Below are positions 24,817 to 31,851 of a stretch of 40,097 nt of DNA, in pieces. The translations under genes and the position numbers were made by a program. The stretch spans positions 1-40,097 of the forward strand of contig CALIUM010000023.1 in the NCBI GenBank assembly GCA_938048735.1, written 5' to 3'. Numbering within the stretch: position 1 is the first letter of the stretch; every line of letters begins with the position of its first letter. This DNA comes from an uncultured archaeon. Its GTDB lineage: Archaea > Thermoproteota > Bathyarchaeia > TCS64. The notes below the pieces were generated by a model. That model was not told the DNA's origin. It did not search any database and worked only from the letters and a program-made list of their open reading frames with translations.

Positions 24817-24846
24817 CATGATTTTTAAATTTATACAAAAATCATG
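24817..24846. repeat. Perfect 10-bp inverted repeat between convergent genes
   Basis: CATGATTTTT and AAAAATCATG are separated by 10 nt. The repeat lies between the end of livF (+) and the end of a nuclease-fold gene (-). It is symmetrical and carries five T on each strand, so it could act as a bidirectional terminator, or bind a dimeric protein. Confidence 0.5.
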
Positions 24847-24868
24847 GATTTAATGATTTTAATCCTCA

Positions 24869-25171
24869 TTAAAGTCCTTTGATATATTTGTTCATCTCCT
24901 CGTTTATGTTCAAATTCTCTATGTTTACCTTCGCTCTCGTCCTACCTAGCTCATCGAACTCTGTTACCTCGTATTGGACCTTCTTCTTTAAAACAAGCTC
25001 TGAAAGCTTCTCCTTAGCCTTCTTCTCAGCCTCTGAACCTCTCGGTGGGGGCTCCACCCCGTCGAGTACTAGAATGGCGTCGGTTCTAAGCCTGAAGGAG
25101 ACGGCGTCTAATACCTCCACTACCGTGCCGGACCTCATCACCATCTCGAATCCCCTCCAAAAATTCATCAT
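24869..25171 (-). CDS. Degenerate staphylococcal-nuclease-fold protein, copy 2
   Basis: This 100-residue protein has the outline of the TNase/SNase-like OB-fold: GTVVEVLDAVSF, then VLDGVEPP..RGSEAEKKAKEKLSELVLKK, then EFDELGRTRAKV and a closing helix (LNINEEMNKYIKGL). The DGDT calcium motif is DAVS. The first catalytic Arg (in the usual VRL.G stretch) is lost and the Glu general base after the AP motif is absent, while the Arg of the GR motif (R77) remains. Nuclease activity is thus unlikely. It follows a paralogue 6 nt upstream, so it is in the same message. Its role may be in nucleic acid binding, which is an inference. Confidence 0.68.
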   Translation of the reverse strand: MMNFWRGFEMVMRSGTVVEVLDAVSFRLRTDAILVLDGVEPPPRGSEAEKKAKEKLSELVLKKKVQYEVTEFDELGRTRAKVNIENLNINEEMNKYIKGL

Positions 25172-25177
25172 TACATA

Positions 25178-25480
25178 TTAACTTTTCTGGCCCAGCCCCT
25201 CGATAAAGGTCCTCATAGCCTCGTTGAGGCTTAAGCCATCGAGCCAGACCATCGCGATGCTACACCCAAGCCTGTCCCACTCCTGAACCTCAAACTCTAT
25301 CTTCCTGTTCAGGGTGAGTTCCTCCAGCCTCCTTCGAGCCATCTCAGCCTCCGGTGAACCCCTTAAAGGTGCCTCCACCCCCGCGAGCCTCACGGCCATA
25401 TAGGGCCTGATTATGAGGGTGGAGGCATCCTCAACCCTTACGACAGTTGCCCTACGCCTCTTCAAGGACAATAAACCCAT
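25178..25480 (-). CDS. Degenerate staphylococcal-nuclease-fold protein, copy 1
   Basis: This 100-residue paralogue of the next gene reads ATVVRVEDASTLII, VRLAGVEAPLRGSPEAEMARRRLEEL (written in parts here), then EWDRLGCSIAMV and LSLNEAMRTFIEGL. The DGDT motif is DAST. It keeps the first Arg (R31, VRLAG) but has Cys where the second catalytic Arg would be (GC at 72-73), the reverse of its neighbour. The general-base Glu is missing. It is the first gene of the pair. Function is not known; I only claim the fold family, on motif order. Confidence 0.68.
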   Translation of the reverse strand: MGLLSLKRRRATVVRVEDASTLIIRPYMAVRLAGVEAPLRGSPEAEMARRRLEELTLNRKIEFEVQEWDRLGCSIAMVWLDGLSLNEAMRTFIEGLGQKS

Positions 25481-25527
25481 TGAATGGATAGATTAAAGAT
25501 TATCTAGATTCCGAATTCAAGAAACCA

Positions 25528-25535
25528 TTTTTAAA
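25528..25535 (-). promoter_or_regulatory. TATA box candidate for the nuclease-fold gene pair
   Basis: Read on the - strand this is TTTAAAAA, about 50 nt upstream of the ATG at 25480, giving a start site near 25505. For the + strand gene at 25595 a separate CTTAAAAT at 25561-25568 would give a near-leaderless start. Confidence 0.35.
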
Positions 25536-25594
25536 CTTCTTCCAGAAGGGCATGGGAAGACTTAAAATTGCTAGTTGATAACCTAGTTTGATAC

Positions 25595-25912
25595 GTGTTG
25601 GTTGAGAGGGCTAGTAGGCTTAGGATAACGGTTCTGAGGCGGTTCAAGCCCGAGGAGGTCTTTGAGAGATCTCCCATCAAGGGTGCCCCGACGGGTCCAT
25701 GTGAACTCTTCCAAGAGGGGCAGGTCTTCTACGTCGAGGAGGATGGAAGGATGCCGGAGGGGTTCTGCGGATGGGCTTGGAATGACCTATACAAGGTGGT
25801 TCAGACCCTCCGCTTCCATGGGAATTTCCACTGGTACGAGGAGCCTGGCGTCTCAGTTAACTGCTGTACTGACGGACTTAGACCCGTGATCTTCAAGATA
25901 GAAAGGGTTTAA
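25595..25912 (+). CDS. TIGR04076 family protein
   Basis: This is a 105-residue protein of a family known only by signature. Recognisable are GPCELFQEGQ.F.V near residues 34-46, MPEGFCGWAWNDLYK, and the end CCTDGLRPVIFKIERV. Cys at GPC, GFC and CC are family-typical, which suggests a metal site or redox role, but no function is established. It starts with GTG at 25595 after an AT-rich stretch (CTTAAAAT at 25561) that would make a near-leaderless message. It stands alone between the nuclease-fold pair (-) and ilvE (+). Confidence 0.85.
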   Translation: MLVERASRLRITVLRRFKPEEVFERSPIKGAPTGPCELFQEGQVFYVEEDGRMPEGFCGWAWNDLYKVVQTLRFHGNFHWYEEPGVSVNCCTDGLRPVIFKIERV

Positions 25913-26016
25913 ACTCCTACCCCAATTTTTCCCTCAATAATCCTCTCTCAAGATGAAAATCTTAGATACATCTCTAAAGGTGGGTTCTTAATACCAGAGG
26001 TACTTGTGATAAACTC

Positions 26017-26024
26017 TTTAATAA
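26017..26024 (+). promoter_or_regulatory. TATA box of ilvE
   Basis: TTTAATAA lies about 30 nt before ATG 26052, placing the start site near 26046. The message is thus near-leaderless, and the in-frame GTG at 26046 sits at the start site itself. Confidence 0.45.
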
Positions 26025-26051
26025 CTTCAGTGATCTTATCTTCGGGTGTCT

Positions 26052-26975
26052 ATGTCCGCAGCCTTTAGGGGTGCCCGTTACTGTTGGATGAACGGGGAGA
26101 TTGTGGAGACTGATAAGGCCCTGGTCTCCGCCATGGAGCCCATCTACCTCGGCATCTTCGAGGGGATAAAGGCATATGTGGAGGGGGATATACTCGGGGA
26201 GGGTAACCTCAACATCTTCCAGTGGAAGCCCCACATAGACCGCCTATGGAGGAGCGCTGCTGTCGATGGCCTTCAGATCCCATACACGAAGGATCAACTC
26301 CTAGAGGCCGTGAGGGAGACTATAAGGGCGAACGGATTCAGGTCGAATGTGTATATCCAGCCAAGGGTCTGGCCTAGGGCTGGGGCAGAGGAGGCGGTTC
26401 ATGTCGTGATCCCGGTCTGGAAGTTTGAGACCCTCCTCGGTAAGGGGAATCCCAGGTTCGGGGCTCGCAGGCGCTTCATGGTGAGCAGCTGGAGGAGGAT
26501 AGCCAGCGACGCCCTCCCACCCCAGGCGAAGTCCTGGGCTAACTATGCCAACTCCGCCCTCGCCGCCAGGGAGGCTAAGAGATGCGGCTATGATGGAGCC
26601 ATCTTCCTGGACAATAGGGGTTTCGTCTCAGAGGCCCCAGGGGCATGCATAATGACTGTGAGGGATGGGAGGGTCATCACCCCTCCCGTCTCCGCATCGA
26701 TCTTGGAATCTGTCACCCGGAACACCTTCTTAGAGTTTATACCTAGAGACCTCGGTATCCCCGTTGAGGTCAGAGATATAACCAGGGTTGAGCTCTACGC
26801 CTCCGATGAGGCCTTCCTCTGCGGGACGGGCGCCGAGGTCACACCCATAACGAGCATAGATGATATAGAGCTGGGTGGGGAGTATCCGGGCCCCATAACC
26901 ACGAGGATAGCGGAACACTATGCCGACATCCTCTCAGGGAGGGTAAAGAAGCCAGGCTGGTTAACCCCGGTCTAA
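26052..26975 (+). CDS. ilvE: Branched-chain amino acid aminotransferase
   Basis: This PLP enzyme (fold type IV) moves the amino group between glutamate and branched-chain 2-oxo acids. It has 307 residues, normal length. K160 in QAKSWANYANSALAAREA is the PLP Lys; E194 in VSEAPG and the GTGAEVTPI loop are family features, along with GIFEGIKAY near the N-terminus. The Asn often found after SE.sG is Cys here (ACIMTV). GTG at 26046 would add two residues. It is single, 2 kb from the liv transporter genes, which fits branched-chain amino acid use or synthesis. A D-amino-acid or 4-amino-4-deoxychorismate enzyme is less likely. Confidence 0.92.
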   Translation: MSAAFRGARYCWMNGEIVETDKALVSAMEPIYLGIFEGIKAYVEGDILGEGNLNIFQWKPHIDRLWRSAAVDGLQIPYTKDQLLEAVRETIRANGFRSNVYIQPRVWPRAGAEEAVHVVIPVWKFETLLGKGNPRFGARRRFMVSSWRRIASDALPPQAKSWANYANSALAAREAKRCGYDGAIFLDNRGFVSEAPGACIMTVRDGRVITPPVSASILESVTRNTFLEFIPRDLGIPVEVRDITRVELYASDEAFLCGTGAEVTPITSIDDIELGGEYPGPITTRIAEHYADILSGRVKKPGWLTPV

Positions 26976-26986
26976 ATTTCCCCTTA

Positions 26987-26993
26987 TTTTTTT
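26987..26993 (+). terminator. T-run terminator candidate after ilvE
   Basis: Seven T follow the ilvE stop by 11 nt, in the short gap before the 3' end of rpl10 on the other strand. Confidence 0.55.
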
Positions 26994-27003
26994 ATGTCTC
27001 TTT

Positions 27004-27873
27004 TCATGTCTCCGCTGAGCCTAGGCTCTCCTCAACCCTTCTCCCGACAAGGTTTTGTAGGGTTAAAGCGTGGAAGTATGCGATGGCTATTAGCTTCCCA
27101 GCTGAATCTCTATCGATGTACTCAGCCCTGAGGGCTAATCTTTCAGCGTTCTGCACAGCCATGGAGATTAGTGCTGGAAGGGTCTGGGGTGTGGGATAAG
27201 AAGCGAGTAGGGCAACTTGGAAGGCCTCCTCAGAGGCCTTCCTCAGCCGATCCCGATACTCCTCAACATCGAGCAGAAGCTCATCTCTGGTTATGATCCT
27301 CCCATTGAAGTAGGCCGCCTTGGCCTCGAGCCCCATCTCCCCGGCCTTTATCCCCAGCCGGGCCAGTATCTCGGAGAGGTCTTGGGAGATCTTATCGCCG
27401 GCGCTGGCCACCTTCGTATCGAAGTTGACCCAGATGGTTCCTCCCTCTATCCTCGTCCTCACGCCCAAGGTTGCCAGCTTACTGATGAATGGTCCGGGAG
27501 CTAGGCCCGTGTTACCGGCTGGGATGACTATGTCCTCGAGGGCGATGTCCCCCGGCCTTGCGAAGACCTTCACCTTCCTCTTCTTCAGCATCATGGCGAG
27601 CTTGAAGGGGTTCTCGTTGGAGAACGCATAGATGTTGGAGCCTTGGGCTCTGTTTATAAACTCTTCAGAGCCCTCGAGTCCCATCTTCTCCATGGCCTTT
27701 CTCAATATATTATTCTTTATACATTTTAAGGTCAACTCTTTTCCTAACTCTTTTCTGAGATCTTGTAGCATCTGGCTCTTCATCTTGAATAGGTCTGCCG
27801 CGAGGATGACCTCATATTTCTTCAGAAGCTCCATGGCTTGATCGAGCATCCTAGATTTATTCTCTGAGACCAA
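27004..27873 (-). CDS. rpl10: Ribosomal protein L10 (P0), without acidic tail
   Basis: This base of the ribosomal stalk binds 23S rRNA with its N-terminal domain and L12 dimers with its C-terminal helices. It has 289 residues. The archaeal insertion domain (PAGNTGLAPGPFISKL) and the helices that hold L12 (PTPQTLPALISMAVQNAERLA, then GKLIAIAYFHALTLQ, shown in parts) are present. The protein stops at GRRVEESLGSAET. The Glu-rich hinge and the conserved GL..LFG end found in many archaeal P0 proteins are missing. No continuation is found downstream. It is last in nusG-rpl11-rpl1-rpl10, 13 nt after rpl1; rpl12 does not follow. Confidence 0.93.
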   Translation of the reverse strand: MVSENKSRMLDQAMELLKKYEVILAADLFKMKSQMLQDLRKELGKELTLKCIKNNILRKAMEKMGLEGSEEFINRAQGSNIYAFSNENPFKLAMMLKKRKVKVFARPGDIALEDIVIPAGNTGLAPGPFISKLATLGVRTRIEGGTIWVNFDTKVASAGDKISQDLSEILARLGIKAGEMGLEAKAAYFNGRIITRDELLLDVEEYRDRLRKASEEAFQVALLASYPTPQTLPALISMAVQNAERLALRAEYIDRDSAGKLIAIAYFHALTLQNLVGRRVEESLGSAET

Positions 27874-27886
27874 TACTCACACCCCG

Positions 27887-28531
27887 TCATATGAGCCTTA
27901 TAGCTGGCCCCATGGTCAACTTCACATATGCTGACCTTATGTTTCTAAAACCTCTATCTAGGGCAGATGTGAGGCTTGAGAGGATGGCCTCTATGTTCTC
28001 CGCGACCTTGGAATCCTCCATCTTCTCGCTGCCTACGGCGCACTGTATCAGGGGCTTATCCCTACTCCTCAGGAAGACGACCCTCCTCCCAGCCTCGATG
28101 ACGCTCTCAACCGGCAAATTGGGGGGGATAGGGGTCGGCATCCTCCCCCTAGGCCCTAGGAAGGGCCCCACCAACCTTCCCACCAGGGACATGAGCGGGG
28201 CCTCCGCGTAGAAGACATCGAACTCCTTCATCCTCCTCTTGATCTCCTTCTTATCTTTAGCCATGGCCTCCAGCTCGGAGGGCTCGATCACGGCGTCGGC
28301 CCCGGCCCTTCTAGCCCTAAGGGCTAGATCCCCTGAGGCGAAGATGAGAACCTTTCTCCCCCCAAACCCGTTCGGGATCTCGACGCGCAGGTTTATCCTA
28401 TTCTCAGGCTTCTTGAGATCTATGTCCTTCAGGTTAACTATCAACTCTATGGACTGTTCGAAGCCCCTAGGTGGGGCTGCAGCCCTGGCCTTCATGAGGG
28501 CATCGATCACCTGTTCCCTCCGCAGCGACAT
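27887..28531 (-). CDS. rpl1: Ribosomal protein L1
   Basis: This large-subunit protein of the L1 stalk has 214 residues. Family features are LVGPFLGPRGRMPTPIPPN near residues 121-139 and the final KLTMGPAIRL. A GAGGAG lies 7-9 nt before the ATG at 28531. In other archaea L1 regulates its own operon by binding its mRNA; I could not identify such a site by eye. It is 37 nt after rpl11. Confidence 0.96.
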   Translation of the reverse strand: MSLRREQVIDALMKARAAAPPRGFEQSIELIVNLKDIDLKKPENRINLRVEIPNGFGGRKVLIFASGDLALRARRAGADAVIEPSELEAMAKDKKEIKRRMKEFDVFYAEAPLMSLVGRLVGPFLGPRGRMPTPIPPNLPVESVIEAGRRVVFLRSRDKPLIQCAVGSEKMEDSKVAENIEAILSSLTSALDRGFRNIRSAYVKLTMGPAIRLI

Positions 28532-28568
28532 TAGGCTCTCCTCTAGGATTGGAGATAGGATATAAAGG

Positions 28569-29054
28569 TTAAGGGGCTCTTAAAAACTCGTCGTAGACCC
28601 CTGACTCCAATAATGGGAGGACCTCTTTAACGGTTTTACCGTCCACCGTGACTCCCATGCTTAGGCAGGTTCCCAAGACCTCCTTCACAGCAGCCTTCAA
28701 GGAGTTCGCGAGTAGCCCCTCCCTCTTCCTCATAGCGATCTCGACGACCTGCTTGAAGGTCAAGTTTCCAACGGTGCTCCTCTTCGGGGTTGAGGAACCC
28801 TTAGAGATGCCTAGGGCCTGTGTTATAAGAGAGTACGTTGATAGCATACCAACCTTCACCGAGAACTCCTTCGTATCCGTGTCCAGGGTGACCTCGACGG
28901 GCACCTTCACCCCAGCATAGGGCGATGTGACTTCGTTTATCTTGTTCACAACGGCCATTATGTTGACTCCTAGGGGCCCGAGGGCTGGGCCTATCGGGGG
29001 ACCGCCAGTGGCCTTCCCCCCCACCACGATGAAGTTGAAGATCCTCTTCACCAT
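28569..29054 (-). CDS. rpl11: Ribosomal protein L11
   Basis: This protein of the GTPase-associated centre has 161 residues. Features are GGKATGGPPIGPALGPLGVN near the N-terminus and the C-terminal rRNA-binding domain (GNLTFKQVVEIA). Start ATG overlaps the last base of the nusG stop, so the two are coupled. Confidence 0.97.
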   Translation of the reverse strand: MVKRIFNFIVVGGKATGGPPIGPALGPLGVNIMAVVNKINEVTSPYAGVKVPVEVTLDTDTKEFSVKVGMLSTYSLITQALGISKGSSTPKRSTVGNLTFKQVVEIAMRKREGLLANSLKAAVKEVLGTCLSMGVTVDGKTVKEVLPLLESGVYDEFLRAP

Positions 29055-29506
29055 TAGGCCCTTTTCACCTCCCTAACATAGTCTATATTAAGGGTGATGG
29101 GTAAGGTATAACTCGCCTCCAGAAGTTCAACGGTCACCTCCCCCTTCGCATCGTCCACCCTAATCACCTTCGCCTGCATGCCTTTAAAGGGGCCTGCCAC
29201 AACCTCGACTATGGCGCCCACCTCAACGCCGGCTGCCCGTCTGCTCTCGAGGTACTTCTCCAACTCGGAGATGCTCAACGTCCCCTGAATCCTCTGCCTC
29301 ACATGCTTCATCCCCCGGATAAGCTCCTCAACGGTGTGTGGGGCATCGGCCTCCACTATCAGATATCCCTTGAGTTCGGCCGGAGATAGAATAGCAGCCA
29401 CCGGAAGCTTCTCCACCCTTGCCCTATCAGAAAGCATCAGGGATATGTTCCTCTCCTGCCCCCTAGTAACCTTCACGACATAGAGTGAAGTCCAAGGCCT
29501 CTCCAT
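29054..29506 (-). CDS. spt5: Transcription elongation factor Spt5 (NusG-type)
   Basis: This factor binds the RNA polymerase clamp and keeps it processive. It has 150 residues from ATG 29506: an NGN domain (SLYVVKVTRGQERNISLML to about residue 90) and a KOW domain (VEVVAGPFKGMQAKVIRVD). The open frame goes on upstream to 29647, but a TATA box at 29553-29560 gives a start site near 29530, so the longer form would not be transcribed; also MERPWTSLYVV fits homologues. First gene of nusG-rpl11-rpl1-rpl10. Confidence 0.92.
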   Translation of the reverse strand: MERPWTSLYVVKVTRGQERNISLMLSDRARVEKLPVAAILSPAELKGYLIVEADAPHTVEELIRGMKHVRQRIQGTLSISELEKYLESRRAAGVEVGAIVEVVAGPFKGMQAKVIRVDDAKGEVTVELLEASYTLPITLNIDYVREVKRA

Positions 29507-29552
29507 ACTCAATCCATCACGCTCAGATTTACCGTTAAGGGTGAACCTATAA

Positions 29553-29560
29553 GATATATA
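29553..29560 (-). promoter_or_regulatory. TATA box of nusG-rpl11-rpl1-rpl10
   Basis: On the - strand this reads TATATATC in an ATGTATATATCTTATA context. Predicted start site is near 29530, about 24 nt before the nusG ATG. Confidence 0.5.
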
Positions 29561-29630
29561 CATTACTAACCCAATCCCCTCGAGATATAAGCCCCATCGA
29601 CATAAGCTCATCTCTCCAAGTCGGCTCTCA

Positions 29631-29661
29631 CCTCTTAGCCTCATCATCTCAGTCTAAGAGG
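29631..29661 (-). repeat. Hairpin, 8-bp stem, 15-nt loop with CTGA and ATGATGA
   Basis: CCTCTTAG pairs with CTAAGAGG. On the - strand the loop reads ACTGAGATGATGAGG, which holds CTGA followed by ATGATGA, the sequences of box D' and C' of archaeal guide RNAs. No flanking C and D boxes at normal spacing were found. It lies upstream of the nusG TATA box. Confidence 0.45.
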
Positions 29662-29710
29662 TCTCTTTCCCTCCTATGCCTCCCCAGGAACCCTTTATCT
29701 CCAATCCAAC

Positions 29711-29743
29711 CCTGCAACTACAGAATCTAGGGGCGGTTGCAGG
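29711..29743 (-). repeat. Hairpin, 8-bp stem, 17-nt loop, downstream of secE
   Basis: CCTGCAAC and GTTGCAGG are perfect complements with 17 nt between them. It begins 77 nt after the secE stop on the - strand. No T-run follows it, so it is not a standard archaeal terminator; it may be a processing or stability element. Confidence 0.45.
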
Positions 29744-29819
29744 CTAAGGTATCCAGGTCGATAAAGCTGAGTTATTGGAGCGGGATTTCCCCCATAGGGG
29801 TCCTTTGAGTGAGTAGCTT

Positions 29820-29990
29820 CTATATGCCTTGGAGGGTGATGGATACGAGCCTGATTATATAGCCTATACTCCCCAGCAGGGCCACCCCCAGGAGGCAGAT
29901 CTTCACGCTCAGCCAGAATGTCTTCCAGTCGGGCTTTGATACAATCCTTAGAAGCCTCGCCGTCGACCTGAAGAATTCTATGATCCCCAT
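29820..29990 (-). CDS. secE: Preprotein translocase subunit SecE (Sec61-gamma type)
   Basis: This single-pass membrane subunit clamps SecY in the translocon. It has 56 residues, normal for archaea. The amphipathic N-terminal helix with the pattern FFRSTARLLRIVSKPDWKTF is typical; the Lys-Pro-..-Trp element is the family hallmark. The membrane helix follows (about 27-50). AGGTGAT at 29994-30000 gives an ideal Shine-Dalgarno. It follows ftsY after 26 nt and ends the rps19e operon. It links secretion genes (ftsY, secE) with ribosomal genes, as in many archaea. Confidence 0.92.
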   Translation of the reverse strand: MGIIEFFRSTARLLRIVSKPDWKTFWLSVKICLLGVALLGSIGYIIRLVSITLQGI

Positions 29991-30016
29991 AACATCACCT
30001 GGCTCAGCCTTTATTA

Positions 30017-30931
30017 TTACTCCTCAAGGGGTAGGATCCTCTCCGAGAACCATTCAGGGTCGAAGGGCTGGAGGTCGTTGTAGCCCTGTCCGGTTCCGAC
30101 GTATATGATGGGCTTCCTTGTGGAGTAGGGGATGCTCAGGCTTGATCCGCCCTTCGCATCCGCATCCACCTTCGCAAGGATGACGGCGTCGAATCCCACC
30201 CCCTTTTCGAAGGCCTCAGCCTGTTGTACGGCGTCGTTCCCAGTTAGGGCGTCCACGATTAGGATGGTCAGGTCTGGCTGAACCACGCGCTTTATCTTCC
30301 TTAACTCGTCCATAAGGTTCCTGTTCGTCTGCATCCTCCCAGCTGTGTCTATGAGGACGGCGTCCATCCCCCTAGAGGCTGCGTGCTGGACAGCGTCGAA
30401 ACCTACGGCTGCCGGGTCAGCCCCATAGGTGTGCCTGATCACCCTTAGGTGGAGCCTCCTAGCATGTTCCTCCAGCTGCTCTATGGCGCCAGCTCTGTAG
30501 GTGTCGCTTGAGGCCAGGATGACCTTGAGCCCTCGATCCATCAGCAGCTTGGCCACCTTTGCGATGGTCGTCGTCTTCCCCGTGCCGTTCACCCCTATGA
30601 ACATTACTGTTAGAGGCCTCCCTGAGCCCCTCCGGGAGGAGGCGAGCTTTATGAGGTCGACCTCCGAGGTCGTTGCCATCACCGACCTTATGGATTCTGC
30701 GAGGGCTGCTCTAACAAATCTTTCTCTATCCTCAAACCTGGATATGGATGCACCCTTAAGCCTCTTTTTCAGCTCCGAGCATATCCCGCTTGCCACTTCG
30801 AAGGCTACGTCATTGGATACGAGCTGTAGCTGTAGGTCTTCTAGGATAGGGTCTAAGTCCTCCTCGGAGAGCTGGGTCTTCGATATCTTATCTAGGACCC
30901 CCTTCAGCCCCTGCCTGAGCCTCTCAAACAC
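30017..30931 (-). CDS. ftsY: Signal recognition particle receptor FtsY
   Basis: This GTPase is the membrane-side receptor of SRP. It has 304 residues with a short N domain and no long acidic A domain, as in many archaea. Motifs are G1 GVNGTGKTTT (113-122), DTYRAGA (143-149), DTAGRMQ (195-201) and the closing KVDADAKGGS (254-263), where the usual TKxD begins with Ala (AKVD). The C-terminal YVGTGQGYNDLQPFDPEWF is family-typical. It overlaps pfdA by 8 nt. Confidence 0.97.
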   Translation of the reverse strand: MFERLRQGLKGVLDKISKTQLSEEDLDPILEDLQLQLVSNDVAFEVASGICSELKKRLKGASISRFEDRERFVRAALAESIRSVMATTSEVDLIKLASSRRGSGRPLTVMFIGVNGTGKTTTIAKVAKLLMDRGLKVILASSDTYRAGAIEQLEEHARRLHLRVIRHTYGADPAAVGFDAVQHAASRGMDAVLIDTAGRMQTNRNLMDELRKIKRVVQPDLTILIVDALTGNDAVQQAEAFEKGVGFDAVILAKVDADAKGGSSLSIPYSTRKPIIYVGTGQGYNDLQPFDPEWFSERILPLEE

Positions 30932-31370
30932 CTCTCCTCTCCCCTTGAAGTTGGGAGCTCAGCTCGTTTATCCTCTCCCTATGAGACTGTATCTGGGCTG
31001 TTATCTGCTCCAGCTGCTGTTGGACTGAGGCCCCAGCCTTCTCGATCTCGGAGATGCGGGAGGTGATGTCCTCCACAGCCTCGTCTATGCTCATCTCGAC
31101 GGAGATGTCTGCCCCTATGCCGACGATGACCTTGCTCAGGTTCCCAAGCTTGGCCCCGATGAATGTGTTCCCACCTATGGGAACCAGGATGGGGGAGCCC
31201 TCCTCTTTACCCTTAAGCTCTCTCAGGGAGTTCTCAGCGATGCGGAGGTCTGACAGGGCGGCTTGGAGGAACTCGAGCCTTCTCTGGAGGATCTCGGCCG
31301 ATCCCTCCATGAGCCTGAGCTCCACCACCAGCCTCCTGAGCCTCTCCATCTTCTCAGGTTCTTGGGTCAA
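30924..31370 (-). CDS. pfdA: Prefoldin alpha subunit
   Basis: This chaperone subunit, 148 residues, forms with beta a hexamer that hands unfolded chains to the thermosome. Two long coiled-coil helices flank a central beta part (ILVPIGGNTFIGAKLGNLSKVIVGIG), the alpha-class signature. TTG start overlaps the rpl18a stop (TTGA). The neighbourhood with L39e, L31e, L18a and FtsY is a known archaeal cluster. Confidence 0.93.
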   Translation of the reverse strand: MTQEPEKMERLRRLVVELRLMEGSAEILQRRLEFLQAALSDLRIAENSLRELKGKEEGSPILVPIGGNTFIGAKLGNLSKVIVGIGADISVEMSIDEAVEDITSRISEIEKAGASVQQQLEQITAQIQSHRERINELSSQLQGERRGV

Positions 31371-31567
31371 TCCTCTTCTAGCTCCTCCACTTCAAGGATC
31401 CTGATCTCATGCCTCTTCGCCCTGTGGTGGCTTCCCACCTCCGAGTAGACCCTCTCTATGGCCTGCTCCCTCCTCATGGCCCTGACCTCCCTCCTGAACC
31501 TGATGGGCTCGAGGAGGTTCCCCTTCCTTATCATCCCGGATATCCTGTATAGCTTCACCTCCCTCAA
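31367..31567 (-). CDS. rpl18a: Ribosomal protein L18a (LX, L20e)
   Basis: This small large-subunit protein has 66 residues. The segment FRREVRAMRREQAIERVYSE followed by VGSHHRAKRHEIRI matches the LX family pattern (F..EVRA....A.E..YS..GS.H..KR..I.I). It overlaps rpl31e by 4 nt and pfdA by 4 nt. In many archaea eIF6 stands between L31e and LX; here it is absent. Confidence 0.9.
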   Translation of the reverse strand: MREVKLYRISGMIRKGNLLEPIRFRREVRAMRREQAIERVYSEVGSHHRAKRHEIRILEVEELEED

Positions 31568-31839
31568 ATCTCCTCCTCCGCGAGGGCGACCCTGACCGTT
31601 CCATCCTCATCCCTTGAGAGCCTGACTCTAAGCCTCCTAGGCGGCCTCTCCATACCCCTGCTCCATATCGCCTCGTTCACCTCGGGCTCTATCTCCACCG
31701 TGGAGGGCTTCATGTGCCTCTCGACGAATCTCCTCAGTATGGAGATGGCCTTCTCAGCCCGTTTGTACCTTGGGGAGGCGTAGGCCCTTCCAAGGGGAAC
31801 CGTGTATATCCTCTCTTCAGCCCGCCTAGACCCCGACAT
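31564..31839 (-). CDS. rpl31e: Ribosomal protein L31e
   Basis: This 91-residue protein shows the L31e pattern: RIYTVPLGRAYASPRYKRAEKAI near the start, FVERHMKPSTVEIEPEVNEAIW in the middle, and PPRRLRVRLSRDEDG. It comes 12 nt after rpl39e and its stop overlaps the rpl18a start (ATGA). Confidence 0.95.
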   Translation of the reverse strand: MSGSRRAEERIYTVPLGRAYASPRYKRAEKAISILRRFVERHMKPSTVEIEPEVNEAIWSRGMERPPRRLRVRLSRDEDGTVRVALAEEEI

Positions 31840-31851
31840 CCTCCGAACCCC

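Larger units (their letters stand above)
29507..29819. other. Non-coding stretch between secE and nusG
   Basis: This 313-nt stretch lies between two same-strand operons. It holds the nusG TATA box at 29553-29560 and two perfect 8-bp hairpins (29631-29661 and 29711-29743). I could not fit a tRNA, 5S rRNA, SRP RNA or RNase P RNA to it. A small RNA is possible. Confidence 0.5.

Noticed and set aside
29507-29647. Longer N-terminus for Spt5/NusG
   Set aside because: It covers the TATA box at 29553-29560, and the added sequence has no similarity to the NGN domain.
29640-29819. tRNA or SRP RNA between secE and nusG
   Set aside because: No T-loop (GGTTCRAATCC-like), acceptor pairing or SRP domain IV sequence could be fitted on either strand.
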